DNA of 64,000 nt from JAMLHH01 sp035515235 (GCA_035515235.1 DATJBS010000061.1:1-64000), one strand, 5' to 3'. Shown: positions 25,111-34,728, counted from the first letter of the stretch. Translations and numbers: made by a program. The notes: generated from the sequence alone by a model not told the origin.

Positions 25111-26907
25111 TTAAAATTTGTATCCTTGGTCTTCTGATACTTTTGCAGCGATTGCTCTACGTGCATTTTTAGTATTGAATGGATCAAGTTTAGTATATCT
25201 TTTCAATCCCATCAACATCATTCTCAATTCATCTCCTTCAGCAAATGATTGCAATGCATGTTTTCCATTGATATTGACTCTTTCGACTGCATCACTGATG
25301 AAAGTTTTTACAATTTGAATTTCAATTTCAGCAGCTTGTTCACCTACTGTATCAATTTTCTTTTGTAAACGTAAAACAGAAGATTCAGCAGCATAAAGAT
25401 CGATGATCATATCAGCAATATTCATCAAGATTTCTTGCTCGTGTTTCAACTTAGTCGTTAATTTTTGTACAGCAGCACCAGCAACTAATAAAATAGCTTT
25501 TTTGATATTGCGGACAGCTTTTAATTCGTTAGTTAAAACGCCTTCATCTTCTCCAGCACCAAAGTCAGGAACAGACATTAACTCTTTTTGAACAGCCATA
25601 GCAGCAGACATCATGTCGATTTTGCCAGCCATCGCTCTTTTCAATAATTGGTCAACAGTTAATAGTCTGTTGATTTCATTTGTCCCTTCAAAAATTCTAT
25701 TGATACGTGCATCACGATATGCTCCAGCTACTTGTGTTTCCTCAGAGAAGCCCATTCCGCCATGGATTTGAACAGCTTCGTCCACACAATAGTCTAATAC
25801 TTCAGAACCATGTACTTTCAAGAATGCACACTCTATTGCATATTCATCAGCAGCACCTAATATAGCTGCAGAGAAATCTTTTCCTTCTGCTAATAACTTT
25901 TTCTCATAGTTATCGATTTTGTCAGAAGCTCTATAACAAGCAGATTCTAAAGCATAAGTTTGGATAGCCATCTCAGCTAATTTATACTGAATAGCACCAA
26001 AATTTGCAATAGGAGTTTTGAATTGTTGACGCTCGTTAGCATATACTGCCGCTTGTCTTAATACATCTTTCGATGCACCTAATGAACCTGCTGCTAATTT
26101 GTAACGACCGATATTTAAAATATTGAAAGCAATCAAGTGACCTTTACCAGGCTCACCTAATAAATTCTCTACAGGAACTTTTACATTTTCTAAAAATACT
26201 TGACGAGTAGAAGAACCTTTAATCCCCATTTTTTGCTCCTCAGCACCTAAAGAAAGTCCTTCCATAGTTTTTTCTACTATAAAACCTGTGAATTGCTCTC
26301 CGTTGATTTTTGCGAATACAATAAAGATATCTGCAAAGCCAGCATTGGTGATCCACATTTTCTGACCGTTCAATACATAGTATTTACCATCTTCAGTTAA
26401 GTCAGCTCTTGTTTTTGCACCTAAAGCATCAGAACCAGAACCAGGCTCAGTCAAGCAATAAGAAGCTTTTAATTCTCCAGACGCTAATTTTGGTAAATAT
26501 TTTTCTTTTTGTTCTTGATTACCAAAGTAAACTATCGGTAAAGTGCCGATACCTACGTGCGCTCCCCAAGACAAAGTAAATGAACGAGCTCTAGCCATAG
26601 CTTCTACTATAATAGAATTCGTATTGAAATCTTTACCAAGACCTCCAAATTCTTCTGGAACTGCCATACCTAATAAACCTAGTTCGCCAGATTGCTCTAA
26701 TAAAGAAGTAGTCACACCTTCTTCCTGAACCTCGATTCGATCTCTTTTAGGCATGACTTCGTTATCTAAGAAGTCGTTAGTAGCTTGAAGGATCATCAAT
26801 TGCTCTTCATCTAAATCAGAAGGAGTAAAAATGTCTTGATATTTACTCTCTTTTACTAAAAATTCTCCACCTCTTAAAAGACTTTTTATTTCAGTATTAG
26901 TTTCCAT
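25111..26907 (-). CDS. Acyl-CoA dehydrogenase, long form
   Basis: A 598-residue FAD-dependent acyl-CoA dehydrogenase catalysing the first oxidation of beta-oxidation. The usual three-domain core (about 380 residues) ends with the catalytic Glu407 in RIFEGTNEI. A C-terminal helical extension of about 180 residues follows, as in VLCAD/ACAD9-type enzymes. Other family signatures are CLTEPGSGSDA, KMWITNAGFAD, GGMGFSEE and the acyl-chain binding region. The presence of the extension suggests long-chain substrates, but this is inference. It stands alone between two terminators; electron-transfer flavoprotein genes are not in the window. Confidence 0.92.
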   Translation of the reverse strand: METNTEIKSLLRGGEFLVKESKYQDIFTPSDLDEEQLMILQATNDFLDNEVMPKRDRIEVQEEGVTTSLLEQSGELGLLGMAVPEEFGGLGKDFNTNSIIVEAMARARSFTLSWGAHVGIGTLPIVYFGNQEQKEKYLPKLASGELKASYCLTEPGSGSDALGAKTRADLTEDGKYYVLNGQKMWITNAGFADIFIVFAKINGEQFTGFIVEKTMEGLSLGAEEQKMGIKGSSTRQVFLENVKVPVENLLGEPGKGHLIAFNILNIGRYKLAAGSLGASKDVLRQAAVYANERQQFKTPIANFGAIQYKLAEMAIQTYALESACYRASDKIDNYEKKLLAEGKDFSAAILGAADEYAIECAFLKVHGSEVLDYCVDEAVQIHGGMGFSEETQVAGAYRDARINRIFEGTNEINRLLTVDQLLKRAMAGKIDMMSAAMAVQKELMSVPDFGAGEDEGVLTNELKAVRNIKKAILLVAGAAVQKLTTKLKHEQEILMNIADMIIDLYAAESSVLRLQKKIDTVGEQAAEIEIQIVKTFISDAVERVNINGKHALQSFAEGDELRMMLMGLKRYTKLDPFNTKNARRAIAAKVSEDQGYKF

Positions 26908-27028
26908 GTATTTTGTTTTTTATACTTTTAAATTGGGTGCGTGAAAATAATTCAATCTTAATTTAAAACCAAACGTTAGTTTGATTAAAAGGTTTTACAA
27001 ATCAAATCTTAATATTGCTAAAACAAAA

Positions 27029-27056
27029 AACGCTCTTGAAATGAATCAAGAGCGTT
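27029..27056. terminator. Terminator of the TonB receptor gene
   Basis: Perfect 11-bp stem AACGCTCTTGA/TCAAGAGCGTT with a six-base loop. A-rich on one side and T-rich on the other, so it could act in both directions; on the minus strand it ends the receptor gene. Confidence 0.88.
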
Positions 27057-27079
27057 GAAATATTTTTTTTTAAATTGAA

Positions 27080-29542
27080 TTAGAATTGGAAGTCTACTCT
27101 TAAAGCATATGTTAAAGGCGCTTCAACTAATCCTGGACGTAAAGAGTATTCTCTATTCATAACGTTATTGACAATAGCAGAAATTTTGTAACTATTATTA
27201 TTTCTTTTGAAAGTATAACCTGCTCTTAGGTCTAATACGAAGTCACCTTTGTAACCACCTTTGTTATCAGGATCAAAATTATCCTTTTGTTTTGATTCTC
27301 TAAATTTTTGTAATTCGGGAATGATAATTTCAAATGAGTTATCAATGTTTTCCATGAAGCTGAAATACCTAGCAGATACACCGATATCAAATCCTCTTAA
27401 GTTCACATCCCATGAACTTGTGAGCATATGTCGGAATCTGTACTTTAATACATTGTAGCTGCTTGTGCTACTAGAAGATGCTTTTTCTTCCCAATCTAAA
27501 TAGGTAGGCATTAAGTAAGTATAACCAATCATTAAAGTAGTAGGGAATTTCTTAGCAATTTTGCCTTCTCCTTGGATAGAAGTTTCTATTCCTAATATTT
27601 GTGTATTTCCTACGTTTTGAGATTGAAATGCAACGATAAATGGTGCTATAACAGCATCAGAATTTGGATTGAACTCCATCATATTATAATACCTTGTAAA
27701 GAAACCTGCTAAATCAACAAATGCATTGAATTTTCCAATTTTAATACCTTGTTTAATGCCTATTTCAGCACTCATTCCTGTTTCAGACGATAAATCTGTA
27801 TTTGGAACTATTGCTGCAGTAGTACCTAAAGATGTTGAGATGAATTTTTCTGCAATAGTTGGGAATCTAAATCCTTGACCAAATGATGCTCTTATATATG
27901 TATATTCAGCAGCTTGATAATTCACACCTGCTCTAAATACTGGCTTAGTCTCAGCTTTAGTACTTGTAATTTGATAATGTTCTAAACGACCTCCTACGGA
28001 AACGTTTAATTTATCAAAGAACTTTTTATCTAATTGTAAGAAAAGTGCATAGTTTTTGCCTGACAGTTTATCATCACCTATTGTTCCATATAAAGGTGCT
28101 TCAACCATAACATAACTTGCTACTGCTCCAGTGGTCAAAGTTGTATTAGCTTTATCCCATCTTTTTTGATATTGGTACTCTCCGTAAAAGAAGTTAGAAA
28201 AGTTGCCTTGATTATTTCCATTGTCATTATCTACTTTATACCAACGAGCTAAAATTTTGTGTTTATTGCCTTTGTCATCTTGAAAATTAAAGAAAGGGTC
28301 AATAGTAATTCTTTTTGCTTTTGTTATAGTAGGGTCCCCTGTTAGGTCTGCTGTTATATATTTATTGATTCCTTGAGTTCCATTCCACAAAAAGAAAGTA
28401 CCACTTCTCCCTGCTTGAACATTTGCATTAATACCGAAATTAACTTTTTCACTTACACGATATCTTGTTTGAACGCTCACTCTACCTCTATGATCAAAAC
28501 CATTATATTTGTGATCCTGACCAGAAACGATTTGTCCTCCTAATACTAAATCAAATTTTCCGAACTTTTGTCTGTGACCAAACGATAGTCCAGTCTGATA
28601 AGGTCTCGTTAATCTTTTAGGATTAATAAATTCATAGTTACCTTTTGTTGAATCAGATGGGTCTGGATATGATACATTGACTAAAGTTGTGCTTTTTAGC
28701 TTATCACCCTCTTCATTATCAGTAGTTTTATTATAAAAAGTTTTAGCATCCATATTCCACCAATCTAATTTGTTACCATCTTCGTCTTTAGGAGTTGCAA
28801 ACTGCGTTCCGTAAACAGATATTTTAGTGACAGGTTCATTAGTAGCATAAGCTGTTCTTACGTTGATAACTCCATTCATTGCTGATGAGCCATATAATGC
28901 TGAAGCAGCACCTTTAATAATTTCAATTTGACCGATATTCTCAGTAGGTATAGAAGACCAGTTTGGGAATCCTGCATCTGCTTGAAGAATAGGTAAGTCA
29001 TCTAATAGTAATAATACTCTAGATCCCGCACCATAAGAATAACCTGCTCCTCCACGAATATTAACTTGTCCATCAATTACAGCAACACCAGGACTTCTTT
29101 CCACAGCATTGTCAATAGTAACCAAGTTTTGATTTTCAAGAACAGAAGGTTTGATTACATCTAAAGAAACGGTTTCTTCACCTAATTTCTTTTCAAATTT
29201 ACTTGCAGATACTACTATTGTTTCTAGAAGAGTAGCTTCTTCATTCATGTCAATATTGATAGTTCTAGTTTGACCATCAGATATTGTAACATTTTGTTCT
29301 TTAGTATCGTATCCTAGGTAGGAGAATACTAAAGTTACATTTCCGCTTTTCACATTGAGGGAGAAATCTCCATCAAATCCAGTAGAAGTACCTGTCGTAG
29401 TGCCTCTCACTACTACATTCACTCCAAATAGTAATTCTTGATTGCTTGCATCTTTTACAACTCCTTTAATAGTAGCATTTTGTGCGTAGGCTTGGAAGCT
29501 GACACTGCATAGTAAAATGACAATGAGTAAAATCTTTTTCAT
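27080..29542 (-). CDS. TonB-dependent outer membrane receptor
   Basis: An 820-residue receptor with signal MKKILLIVILLCSVSFQAYA. It has a carboxypeptidase-regulatory-like domain (about residues 24-110, with IKGVVKDASNQELLFGVNV), a plug domain (about 120-215, VSASKFEKK, NIRGGAGYSYGAGSRVLLLLDD, IEIIKGAASALYGSSAMNGVI), and a C-terminal 22-strand-type barrel ending in VDFQF, a terminal aromatic. The family imports siderophores, vitamins or carbohydrates using TonB energy; no substrate clue or SusD partner is beside it. A small lipoprotein gene lies upstream on the same strand, separated by a bidirectional terminator. Confidence 0.93.
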   Translation of the reverse strand: MKKILLIVILLCSVSFQAYAQNATIKGVVKDASNQELLFGVNVVVRGTTTGTSTGFDGDFSLNVKSGNVTLVFSYLGYDTKEQNVTISDGQTRTINIDMNEEATLLETIVVSASKFEKKLGEETVSLDVIKPSVLENQNLVTIDNAVERSPGVAVIDGQVNIRGGAGYSYGAGSRVLLLLDDLPILQADAGFPNWSSIPTENIGQIEIIKGAASALYGSSAMNGVINVRTAYATNEPVTKISVYGTQFATPKDEDGNKLDWWNMDAKTFYNKTTDNEEGDKLKSTTLVNVSYPDPSDSTKGNYEFINPKRLTRPYQTGLSFGHRQKFGKFDLVLGGQIVSGQDHKYNGFDHRGRVSVQTRYRVSEKVNFGINANVQAGRSGTFFLWNGTQGINKYITADLTGDPTITKAKRITIDPFFNFQDDKGNKHKILARWYKVDNDNGNNQGNFSNFFYGEYQYQKRWDKANTTLTTGAVASYVMVEAPLYGTIGDDKLSGKNYALFLQLDKKFFDKLNVSVGGRLEHYQITSTKAETKPVFRAGVNYQAAEYTYIRASFGQGFRFPTIAEKFISTSLGTTAAIVPNTDLSSETGMSAEIGIKQGIKIGKFNAFVDLAGFFTRYYNMMEFNPNSDAVIAPFIVAFQSQNVGNTQILGIETSIQGEGKIAKKFPTTLMIGYTYLMPTYLDWEEKASSSSTSSYNVLKYRFRHMLTSSWDVNLRGFDIGVSARYFSFMENIDNSFEIIIPELQKFRESKQKDNFDPDNKGGYKGDFVLDLRAGYTFKRNNNSYKISAIVNNVMNREYSLRPGLVEAPLTYALRVDFQF

Positions 29543-29680
29543 TTATGAAATGTTTGATTATTGGTTGGATTGCGAATATATTAGAAAAACATTATTAAAT
29601 GATAACTAATAGTACTTCTAAGAGAATTTTTTGATAAAGTTGGATAAAAAAGTAATTTTTTATTTATTGTATAGACAATA

Positions 29681-29708
29681 AAAAGCCCTGTCAATTGACA
29701 AGGCTTTT
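29681..29708. terminator. Terminator between the lipoprotein and receptor genes
   Basis: Arms AAAAGCCCTGTCAA/TTGACAAGGCTTTT pair with one wobble and centre on a palindrome (GTCAATTGAC); flanked by A and T runs, so it can work in either direction. Confidence 0.8.
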
Positions 29709-29726
29709 ATTTTTTAAATAATATTT

Positions 29727-30218
29727 CTATTGTTTTTTAAATGTTTTCTTAGTAGTAATTTTCTGATTTCTAATTGGAAATAATTTTTCAAGTATTTCTG
29801 GAACTTCACCACTAGCACCTTCTACGTTCACACCTTCAAGGTTTACCGTTAAATCAGTATTGTTTTTCAATGTTCCCTTACCAGATTTTACATCAATACC
29901 AGTTAAAGAGATTTCACCTGCACTAAATGAAGAAGCTTTGAAACCATCAAAAGTTGCTGTATTTCCATTTACTGTAGCTGTAAAGCTAGTATCTAATTTA
30001 GTACTTGCAATTGAAATTCTATTTTCGTCTAATTTTGTAATCATTAAAGTGTCTTCAACTTCTAATAGACCAATAATTGAATAAGAACCATGATATGTTC
30101 CTACAAAATCAGATTTATCACCATCATCTTCTTTATCTTTGCTACATGATGTAACTCCTACAAAAGTACCCATTGCTAAGAAAGCAAATGCTAAAATGTT
30201 TGTTTTAATTTTTTTCAT
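29727..30218 (-). CDS. Small hypothetical lipoprotein
   Basis: A 163-residue protein with signal MKKIKTNILAFAFLAMGTFV and lipobox GVTSC, followed by SKDKEDDGDKSD, an acidic tail typical of surface-exposed lipoproteins in Bacteroidota. The remainder alternates strands (FVGTYHGSYSI, LMITKLDENRISI, ATVNGNTATFDGF, KGTLKNNTDLTV) and resembles a small beta-barrel/lipocalin-like calycin fold, as in many DUF-type Bacteroidota lipoproteins. No catalytic motif is visible. It lies upstream of the TonB receptor gene on the same strand, but the terminator between them makes a shared transcript doubtful. Confidence 0.8.
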   Translation of the reverse strand: MKKIKTNILAFAFLAMGTFVGVTSCSKDKEDDGDKSDFVGTYHGSYSIIGLLEVEDTLMITKLDENRISIASTKLDTSFTATVNGNTATFDGFKASSFSAGEISLTGIDVKSGKGTLKNNTDLTVNLEGVNVEGASGEVPEILEKLFPIRNQKITTKKTFKKQ

Positions 30219-30328
30219 TTTGAATGTTAATTTTTAAGTGGTTGTTAAAGTTTTTATATCAAGTTGGTTTATTGATAAAGCAAACTTAATCATTTTGAAC
30301 ACTTATAGTATGCATGCATGCAGTTTTT

Positions 30329-30360
30329 TTTGTTCCCTTGATAATTTTAGCATAAATTTA
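30329..30360 (+). promoter_or_regulatory. Candidate promoter for the Mpo1-like gene
   Basis: TTTG at 30329-30332, 20 nt spacer, TAAATTTA at 30353-30360 (one mismatch). The ATG is at 30379. Confidence 0.4.
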
Positions 30361-30378
30361 TGAAAATATTGATTTAAC

Positions 30379-30852
30379 ATGAAGTCGATTCAACAATGGT
30401 TGGAAGAGTACGGTGAAAGTCACCAAAATCCTAAGAATAAGCTAATTCATTGGGTTTGTGTCCCTATGATTTATTTTACTATAATAGGTCTATTGTATAG
30501 TATACCCATACAGTTCGGTGAAATTGCAGGATTGAAAGTGAACATAGGTTCTATAATTGCTGTTCTAATATTTATATATTACTGTACACTTTCTTTAAAG
30601 ATTGCTTTTGGTATGCTAATATTTACACTAATAAGTTTGTTCCTTTCTGAATTATTATTTCAAGTGACAGGAGGGTATATTGGATTAGCTATTACTTGTA
30701 TTGTATTGTTTATCATTTCTTGGATTTTCCAGTTTTGGGGACACGAAATTGAAGGTAAAAAGCCATCCTTTATAAAGGACTTGCAATATTTGATGATAGG
30801 CCCTGCGTGGGTCATATCTTTTTTCTATAAAAAAATGGGCATTCAACTATAA
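30379..30852 (+). CDS. Mpo1-like (DUF962) membrane protein
   Basis: A 157-residue, four-helix membrane protein matching the DUF962/YGL010w (Mpo1) family: N-terminal WLEEYGESHQNPKNKLIHWVCVP with the conserved His residues, and the late QFWGHEIEGKKPSF with a further conserved His. Yeast Mpo1 is an Fe2+-dependent dioxygenase of 2-hydroxy fatty acids; bacterial members are unstudied in the main. It precedes the aldehyde dehydrogenase by 16 bp, suggesting an operon in which a fatty aldehyde or shortened acid could be handed on; that link is inference. Confidence 0.88.
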   Translation: MKSIQQWLEEYGESHQNPKNKLIHWVCVPMIYFTIIGLLYSIPIQFGEIAGLKVNIGSIIAVLIFIYYCTLSLKIAFGMLIFTLISLFLSELLFQVTGGYIGLAITCIVLFIISWIFQFWGHEIEGKKPSFIKDLQYLMIGPAWVISFFYKKMGIQL

Positions 30853-30868
30853 AATTAAAACTTATCCA

Positions 30869-32284
30869 ATGAGTACTAATACATTATCTAATCCTACTAC
30901 TTCAGTATTTAATGCGTCAGCCATAGTACAGAATCAAAGAGCTTTTTTCAATACAGGAAAGACAAAATCTGTTGAGTTTAGAATAGAACAATTGCAAAAA
31001 TTGAGGAATCTAATCGTTCAAAATGAAAAGGCCATCATTAAAGCTTTGCACGATGACTTAAGGAAGTCAGAATTAGAATCTTACGCAACTGAGGTCGGAA
31101 TTGTTTTAGTGGAGCTAGATGATATGTTGAAGAATATCAAATCTTGGTCAAAAAAGCAAAGAGTGAAAACACCGCTTTTTCATCAATTGGGCACAAGTTG
31201 GAGATATCCAGAACCTTATGGAGTGACTTATATTATCTCACCATGGAATTATCCTTTCCAATTATTGATAGCACCATTAATTGGAGCAATAGGCGCAGGA
31301 AATACTGCTATTCTAAAACCTTCTGAATTAGCAGAAAGTACTGCAAGTTTAGTTTTGAAAATGATTTCTGAGAATTTTGATGAAGGTTTCATTAAAGTGG
31401 TTACGGGTGGAGTAGAAGAAAGCAAAGCCATGTTAGAACAAAGGTTTGACTACATATTCTTTACTGGTGGCACTGAAATCGGTAGGTACGTATATATGGC
31501 AGCAGCTAAATATTTAACGCCGGTTACTTTAGAATTAGGTGGCAAAAGTCCTTGTATTGTAGATGAAGACATTCAATTGACTCATACCTCTAGAAGAATT
31601 CTTTGGGGTAAATTTACTAATGCCGGTCAAACTTGCGTTGCTCCAGATTATTTATTAGTCAATAAGAAAATAAAATCTAAACTCATTGATAAGATGAAAG
31701 AACATCTTCAAGAGTTTTATGGTGAAGACCCTTCTACAAGTCCTGATTATGGAAGAATCATCTCAGATCGACATTTTGATAGAGTTTCTAGATTGATAGA
31801 TTCCTCAAAAGTAATTGTAGGTGGTCAAACCAATAAAAGCGATAAATATATTGCTCCAACAATAATAGAAGGAGTTTCTTTAGAAGATAAAGTCATGCAG
31901 GAAGAAATTTTCGGTCCCGTTTTGCCTATTATAGAATATGATCATTTAGATGATGCAATAGCTTATGTAAAGCAATTTGAAAAACCTTTAGCACTATATG
32001 TTTATTCAGAAAACTCTAACATTCAAAATAGAGTGATGAATGAATTGTCATTTGGTGGTGGATGTATTAACGAATCTGTAATGCATGTAGGTCAAGGTCA
32101 TTTGCCATTTGGAGGAGTAGGAGAGAGTGGAATGGGTGCTTATCACGGGAAGTCCTCCTTTGAAACCTTTTCACACTATAAGAGCGTATTGAAAAAATCT
32201 ACTTTGACAGATATGCCTATCAAATACCCACCATACAAAAACAATGTTGGAATCATTAAAAAACTAATGGCTTGGTTGAGTTAA
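30869..32284 (+). CDS. Aldehyde dehydrogenase, ALDH3-like
   Basis: A 471-residue NAD(P)-dependent aldehyde dehydrogenase of the class 3/fatty aldehyde group, oxidising aldehydes to acids. It has the N-binding SPWNYPFQLLIAP near 124, FTGGTEIG near 198-205, general base Glu222 (LELGGK) and nucleophile Cys256 (NAGQTC), plus the C-terminal GGCINE and PFGGVGESGMG motifs. The C-terminus lacks a strong membrane helix but ends with basic and hydrophobic residues. It sits 16 bp after the Mpo1-like gene. The length fits the short ALDH3 form. Confidence 0.93.
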   Translation: MSTNTLSNPTTSVFNASAIVQNQRAFFNTGKTKSVEFRIEQLQKLRNLIVQNEKAIIKALHDDLRKSELESYATEVGIVLVELDDMLKNIKSWSKKQRVKTPLFHQLGTSWRYPEPYGVTYIISPWNYPFQLLIAPLIGAIGAGNTAILKPSELAESTASLVLKMISENFDEGFIKVVTGGVEESKAMLEQRFDYIFFTGGTEIGRYVYMAAAKYLTPVTLELGGKSPCIVDEDIQLTHTSRRILWGKFTNAGQTCVAPDYLLVNKKIKSKLIDKMKEHLQEFYGEDPSTSPDYGRIISDRHFDRVSRLIDSSKVIVGGQTNKSDKYIAPTIIEGVSLEDKVMQEEIFGPVLPIIEYDHLDDAIAYVKQFEKPLALYVYSENSNIQNRVMNELSFGGGCINESVMHVGQGHLPFGGVGESGMGAYHGKSSFETFSHYKSVLKKSTLTDMPIKYPPYKNNVGIIKKLMAWLS

Positions 32285-32335
32285 TATTTTGACTGATTTT
32301 TTGATAAATAAATTCTATTAAATTAATTTAAACAA

Positions 32336-32424
32336 TTCTGCCATTCTGAATGAGGCGTTAGCAGAGTGAAGAATCTCTTAATTATGTTTCTTTTAGAGAT
32401 TTCTCCTACTTCGAAATGACACAC
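32336..32424. repeat. REP-like inverted pair
   Basis: Left arm at about 32336-32373 (CATTCTGA...GCGTTAGCA...GAAGAATCTC) and right arm at about 32397-32424 (GAGATTTCTCCTACTTCGAAATGACA) are the same head-to-head family seen at the other two repeat loci, here as a single unit with no tandem expansion. Confidence 0.8.
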
Positions 32425-32462
32425 TTTAAAAATTGTTCTTAATTTGATTAAAATAAATTTAG

Positions 32463-32496
32463 GCTCTTGAAGAAATTTCTTTGAGAGCTTTTTTTA
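32463..32496 (+). terminator. Possible rho-independent terminator
   Basis: Long stem (32463-32474 with 32477-32488, two wobbles) followed by seven or more T. It lies about 180 bp after the aldehyde dehydrogenase stop. Confidence 0.65.
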
Positions 32497-32604
32497 TTTT
32501 TAAAAATTTGATTTTCTAGTTTACAAAATCAATAGTATTCAATTGAAATAAAAAGAATATTGTGTATTTTGAGTTATTAGTAAGCGAGAAGATTAAATAT
32601 TGAT

Positions 32605-33441
32605 ATGAAATTTTATACTATAGAAACCGGTTTATTCAAATTAGATGGTGGTGCAATGTTCGGCGTTGTTCCAAAAACAATGTGGGAAAAACTCAATCCA
32701 CCTGACGAGAATAATATGTGTACTTGGGCTTCTAGATGTATGTTGATAGAAACTGGAAATAGAGTAGTATTGATTGACACAGGATTAGGAGATAAACAAG
32801 ATGCTAAATTCAAATCTCACTTTCATCCACATGGAGAGGATAACTTGATCAGCTCTCTGGCAAAACACGGATTTACTCCTGAAGATATTACCGATGTAAT
32901 TTTGACACATCTACATTTTGATCATTGTGGTGGAGCAGTCAAATTGAATACAGATAATAAGTTAGTGCTTACTTTTCCGAACGCAACCTATTGGTCTTCT
33001 TCAGAACATTGGAAATGGGCTAACAATCCCAATCCTAAAGAAAAAGCATCTTTCCTAAAAGAAAATTTTTGGACAATTTATGAATCTGGTCAGTTGAAAT
33101 TTACTGATCAAGAAGAAATTGGTATCGAATCAATAGAAATAGAATATGTATATGGACATACAGAAGCTATGCAAATAGTACATATTTATAATGATGGTCC
33201 GACTGTTACCTTTGTTTCAGATTTGATTCCAAGCCATCATCACGTAAGATTGCCTTATATACTAGCTTATGACGTGAGACCTTTGGCTACTATGCAAGAG
33301 AAATCTCGGATTTTAGAAACTGCTTATGAGAATCAGCATATTTTATTTTTTCAACATGATCCTGTAGTAGAATGTTGCAAATTAGATAGAAATGAAAGAG
33401 GGATATTTGTTTCTGAAACTTTAAAGCTATCTGATCTTTAG
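32605..33441 (+). CDS. MBL-fold metallohydrolase
   Basis: A 278-residue metallo-beta-lactamase-fold hydrolase. The metal-binding signature THLHFDHCGG places His102, His104, Asp106 and His107; another His lies in YGHTEAMQ (near 193) and a bridging Asp in FVSDLIPSHHH (near 211). The fold and N-terminus (DGGAMFGVVPKTMWEKLNPPDENN) match the AHL lactonase-like/YflN group, but substrate cannot be assigned. No signal peptide is present. A TTG-N19-TATTTTG stretch (32543-32571) may be its promoter. It is convergent with the histidine kinase gene, with a four-base stop overlap. Confidence 0.92.
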   Translation: MKFYTIETGLFKLDGGAMFGVVPKTMWEKLNPPDENNMCTWASRCMLIETGNRVVLIDTGLGDKQDAKFKSHFHPHGEDNLISSLAKHGFTPEDITDVILTHLHFDHCGGAVKLNTDNKLVLTFPNATYWSSSEHWKWANNPNPKEKASFLKENFWTIYESGQLKFTDQEEIGIESIEIEYVYGHTEAMQIVHIYNDGPTVTFVSDLIPSHHHVRLPYILAYDVRPLATMQEKSRILETAYENQHILFFQHDPVVECCKLDRNERGIFVSETLKLSDL

Positions 33442-34631
33442 TTCATGATATCTTTTCTGAACTCAATCCTAAAAGTCGTTCCTTTTCCTAAAATGGATTC
33501 TTTGACGATGATTTTTCCTTTGTGATATTCTTCTATAATTCTTTTAGATAAGGTAAGTCCCAATCCCCAACCTCTTTTCTTTGTAGAAAAACCAGGTTCA
33601 AAAATAGATTTGATTTTATGAGATTCTATTCCTTTGCCAGTGTCTGAAATATCTATTCTTAATACACCGCTGATATTATCAATCAATACCGTGATTTTCC
33701 CTTCTCCTTGCATGGCATCTAAAGCATTTTTAATTAAGTTCTCTAGTACCCATTCAAATAAAGAGGCATTCAACATGGCGAAATTGTCACCTTCTGTTTG
33801 ATCGATAACTTTAAATTCAACACTTTTTGCAGCTCTTTTGCTCATGTAGTCGACTATCTTTTCGATGACTAAAGTGACATCTGTCGGAGCTAGTGTTGGT
33901 TTGGAGCCAATTTTTGAAAAACGTTCTGCTACAATTTCTAACCTGCCGATATCTTTTTTTAATTCATCAATTATAAATGCATCTTCTGTACCTTCAAATT
34001 TAGGTTCTAAAAATTCCACCCAAGCACTCAAAGACGATATAGGAGTGCCTAGCTGATGTGCTGTTTCTTTGGCCATCCCTGCCCAAAGTTGATTTTGTAA
34101 TGCAGTCCGTGATAAAGAGACCGCCACCAAAGCGATAATTAAAAATATAAAGACAAGTGAAAAAATAAGATAAGGATAGATGCGTACCATTTTCAATAGC
34201 TTGGAGGCATCGTAATATAATAACTGAGGCTCTTCATTGGGATTTATTCGAAACTCTACAACTTGCCCGTCCTTTTTTAATTTGTTTAAATAGTTTTTAA
34301 GATCTATCGTGTCTTCTAAGATACTTTTGTTTTGTAAATTTTTTGAATCGAATAAATCATTTTCGTAAGAAGTCCAGATGACGGGGATGGTTTGATTTTC
34401 TCTTGTTAATTTGAGTGCTTCGTTAATTTCGTATTCATCAGAAGAGGATACCAGGACTTGATAAGCTTTCGCCATTTCTTGAACTCTATTTTTCTCGTCT
34501 TTTTCTATGGTTCTTGCAAGATGATAGGTGAATATTAGCGAGAAAAGAATGATAACCGAGGCGCAGCCCATTAAGAGTAATCTCCAGAATTTTCTCTGTG
34601 AATATAAATCTTTGGCTTTCCTGACGACCAT
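33438..34631 (-). CDS. Sensor histidine kinase
   Basis: A 397-residue membrane kinase with helices at about 17-38 and 152-173 enclosing a periplasmic sensor of about 110 residues with no recognised fold. The H-box KETAHQLGTPISSLS gives phospho-acceptor His192. The ATPase domain follows with N-box VLENLIKNALDAM, G1 DTGKGI and G2 GWGLGL. No HAMP domain is evident between helix two and the H-box. No response regulator is adjacent, so it is an orphan here. Input signal unknown. The stop codon shares four bases with the convergent MBL gene. Confidence 0.93.
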   Translation of the reverse strand: MVVRKAKDLYSQRKFWRLLLMGCASVIILFSLIFTYHLARTIEKDEKNRVQEMAKAYQVLVSSSDEYEINEALKLTRENQTIPVIWTSYENDLFDSKNLQNKSILEDTIDLKNYLNKLKKDGQVVEFRINPNEEPQLLYYDASKLLKMVRIYPYLIFSLVFIFLIIALVAVSLSRTALQNQLWAGMAKETAHQLGTPISSLSAWVEFLEPKFEGTEDAFIIDELKKDIGRLEIVAERFSKIGSKPTLAPTDVTLVIEKIVDYMSKRAAKSVEFKVIDQTEGDNFAMLNASLFEWVLENLIKNALDAMQGEGKITVLIDNISGVLRIDISDTGKGIESHKIKSIFEPGFSTKKRGWGLGLTLSKRIIEEYHKGKIIVKESILGKGTTFRIEFRKDIMN

Positions 34632-34698
34632 ATTAGCTAAATATAAGAGTATAGAATTAAAATTCTAAAGAAATAATTTAAAAAAAGTGATTTGGATA

Positions 34699-34728
34699 TT
34701 GACGAAGATAAAAAGAATCGTATATTCG
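34699..34728 (+). promoter_or_regulatory. Promoter of tRNA-Val
   Basis: TTG at 34699-34701, 19 nt, then TATATTCG at 34721-34728 (one mismatch to TAnnTTTG). It uses the same 19-nt spacing as the tRNA-Thr promoter. Confidence 0.6.

Noticed and set aside
29543..29680. Riboswitch (for example cobalamin) upstream of the TonB receptor
   Set aside because: The 5' leader is short and AT-rich with no conserved box or multi-stem fold that I can see.
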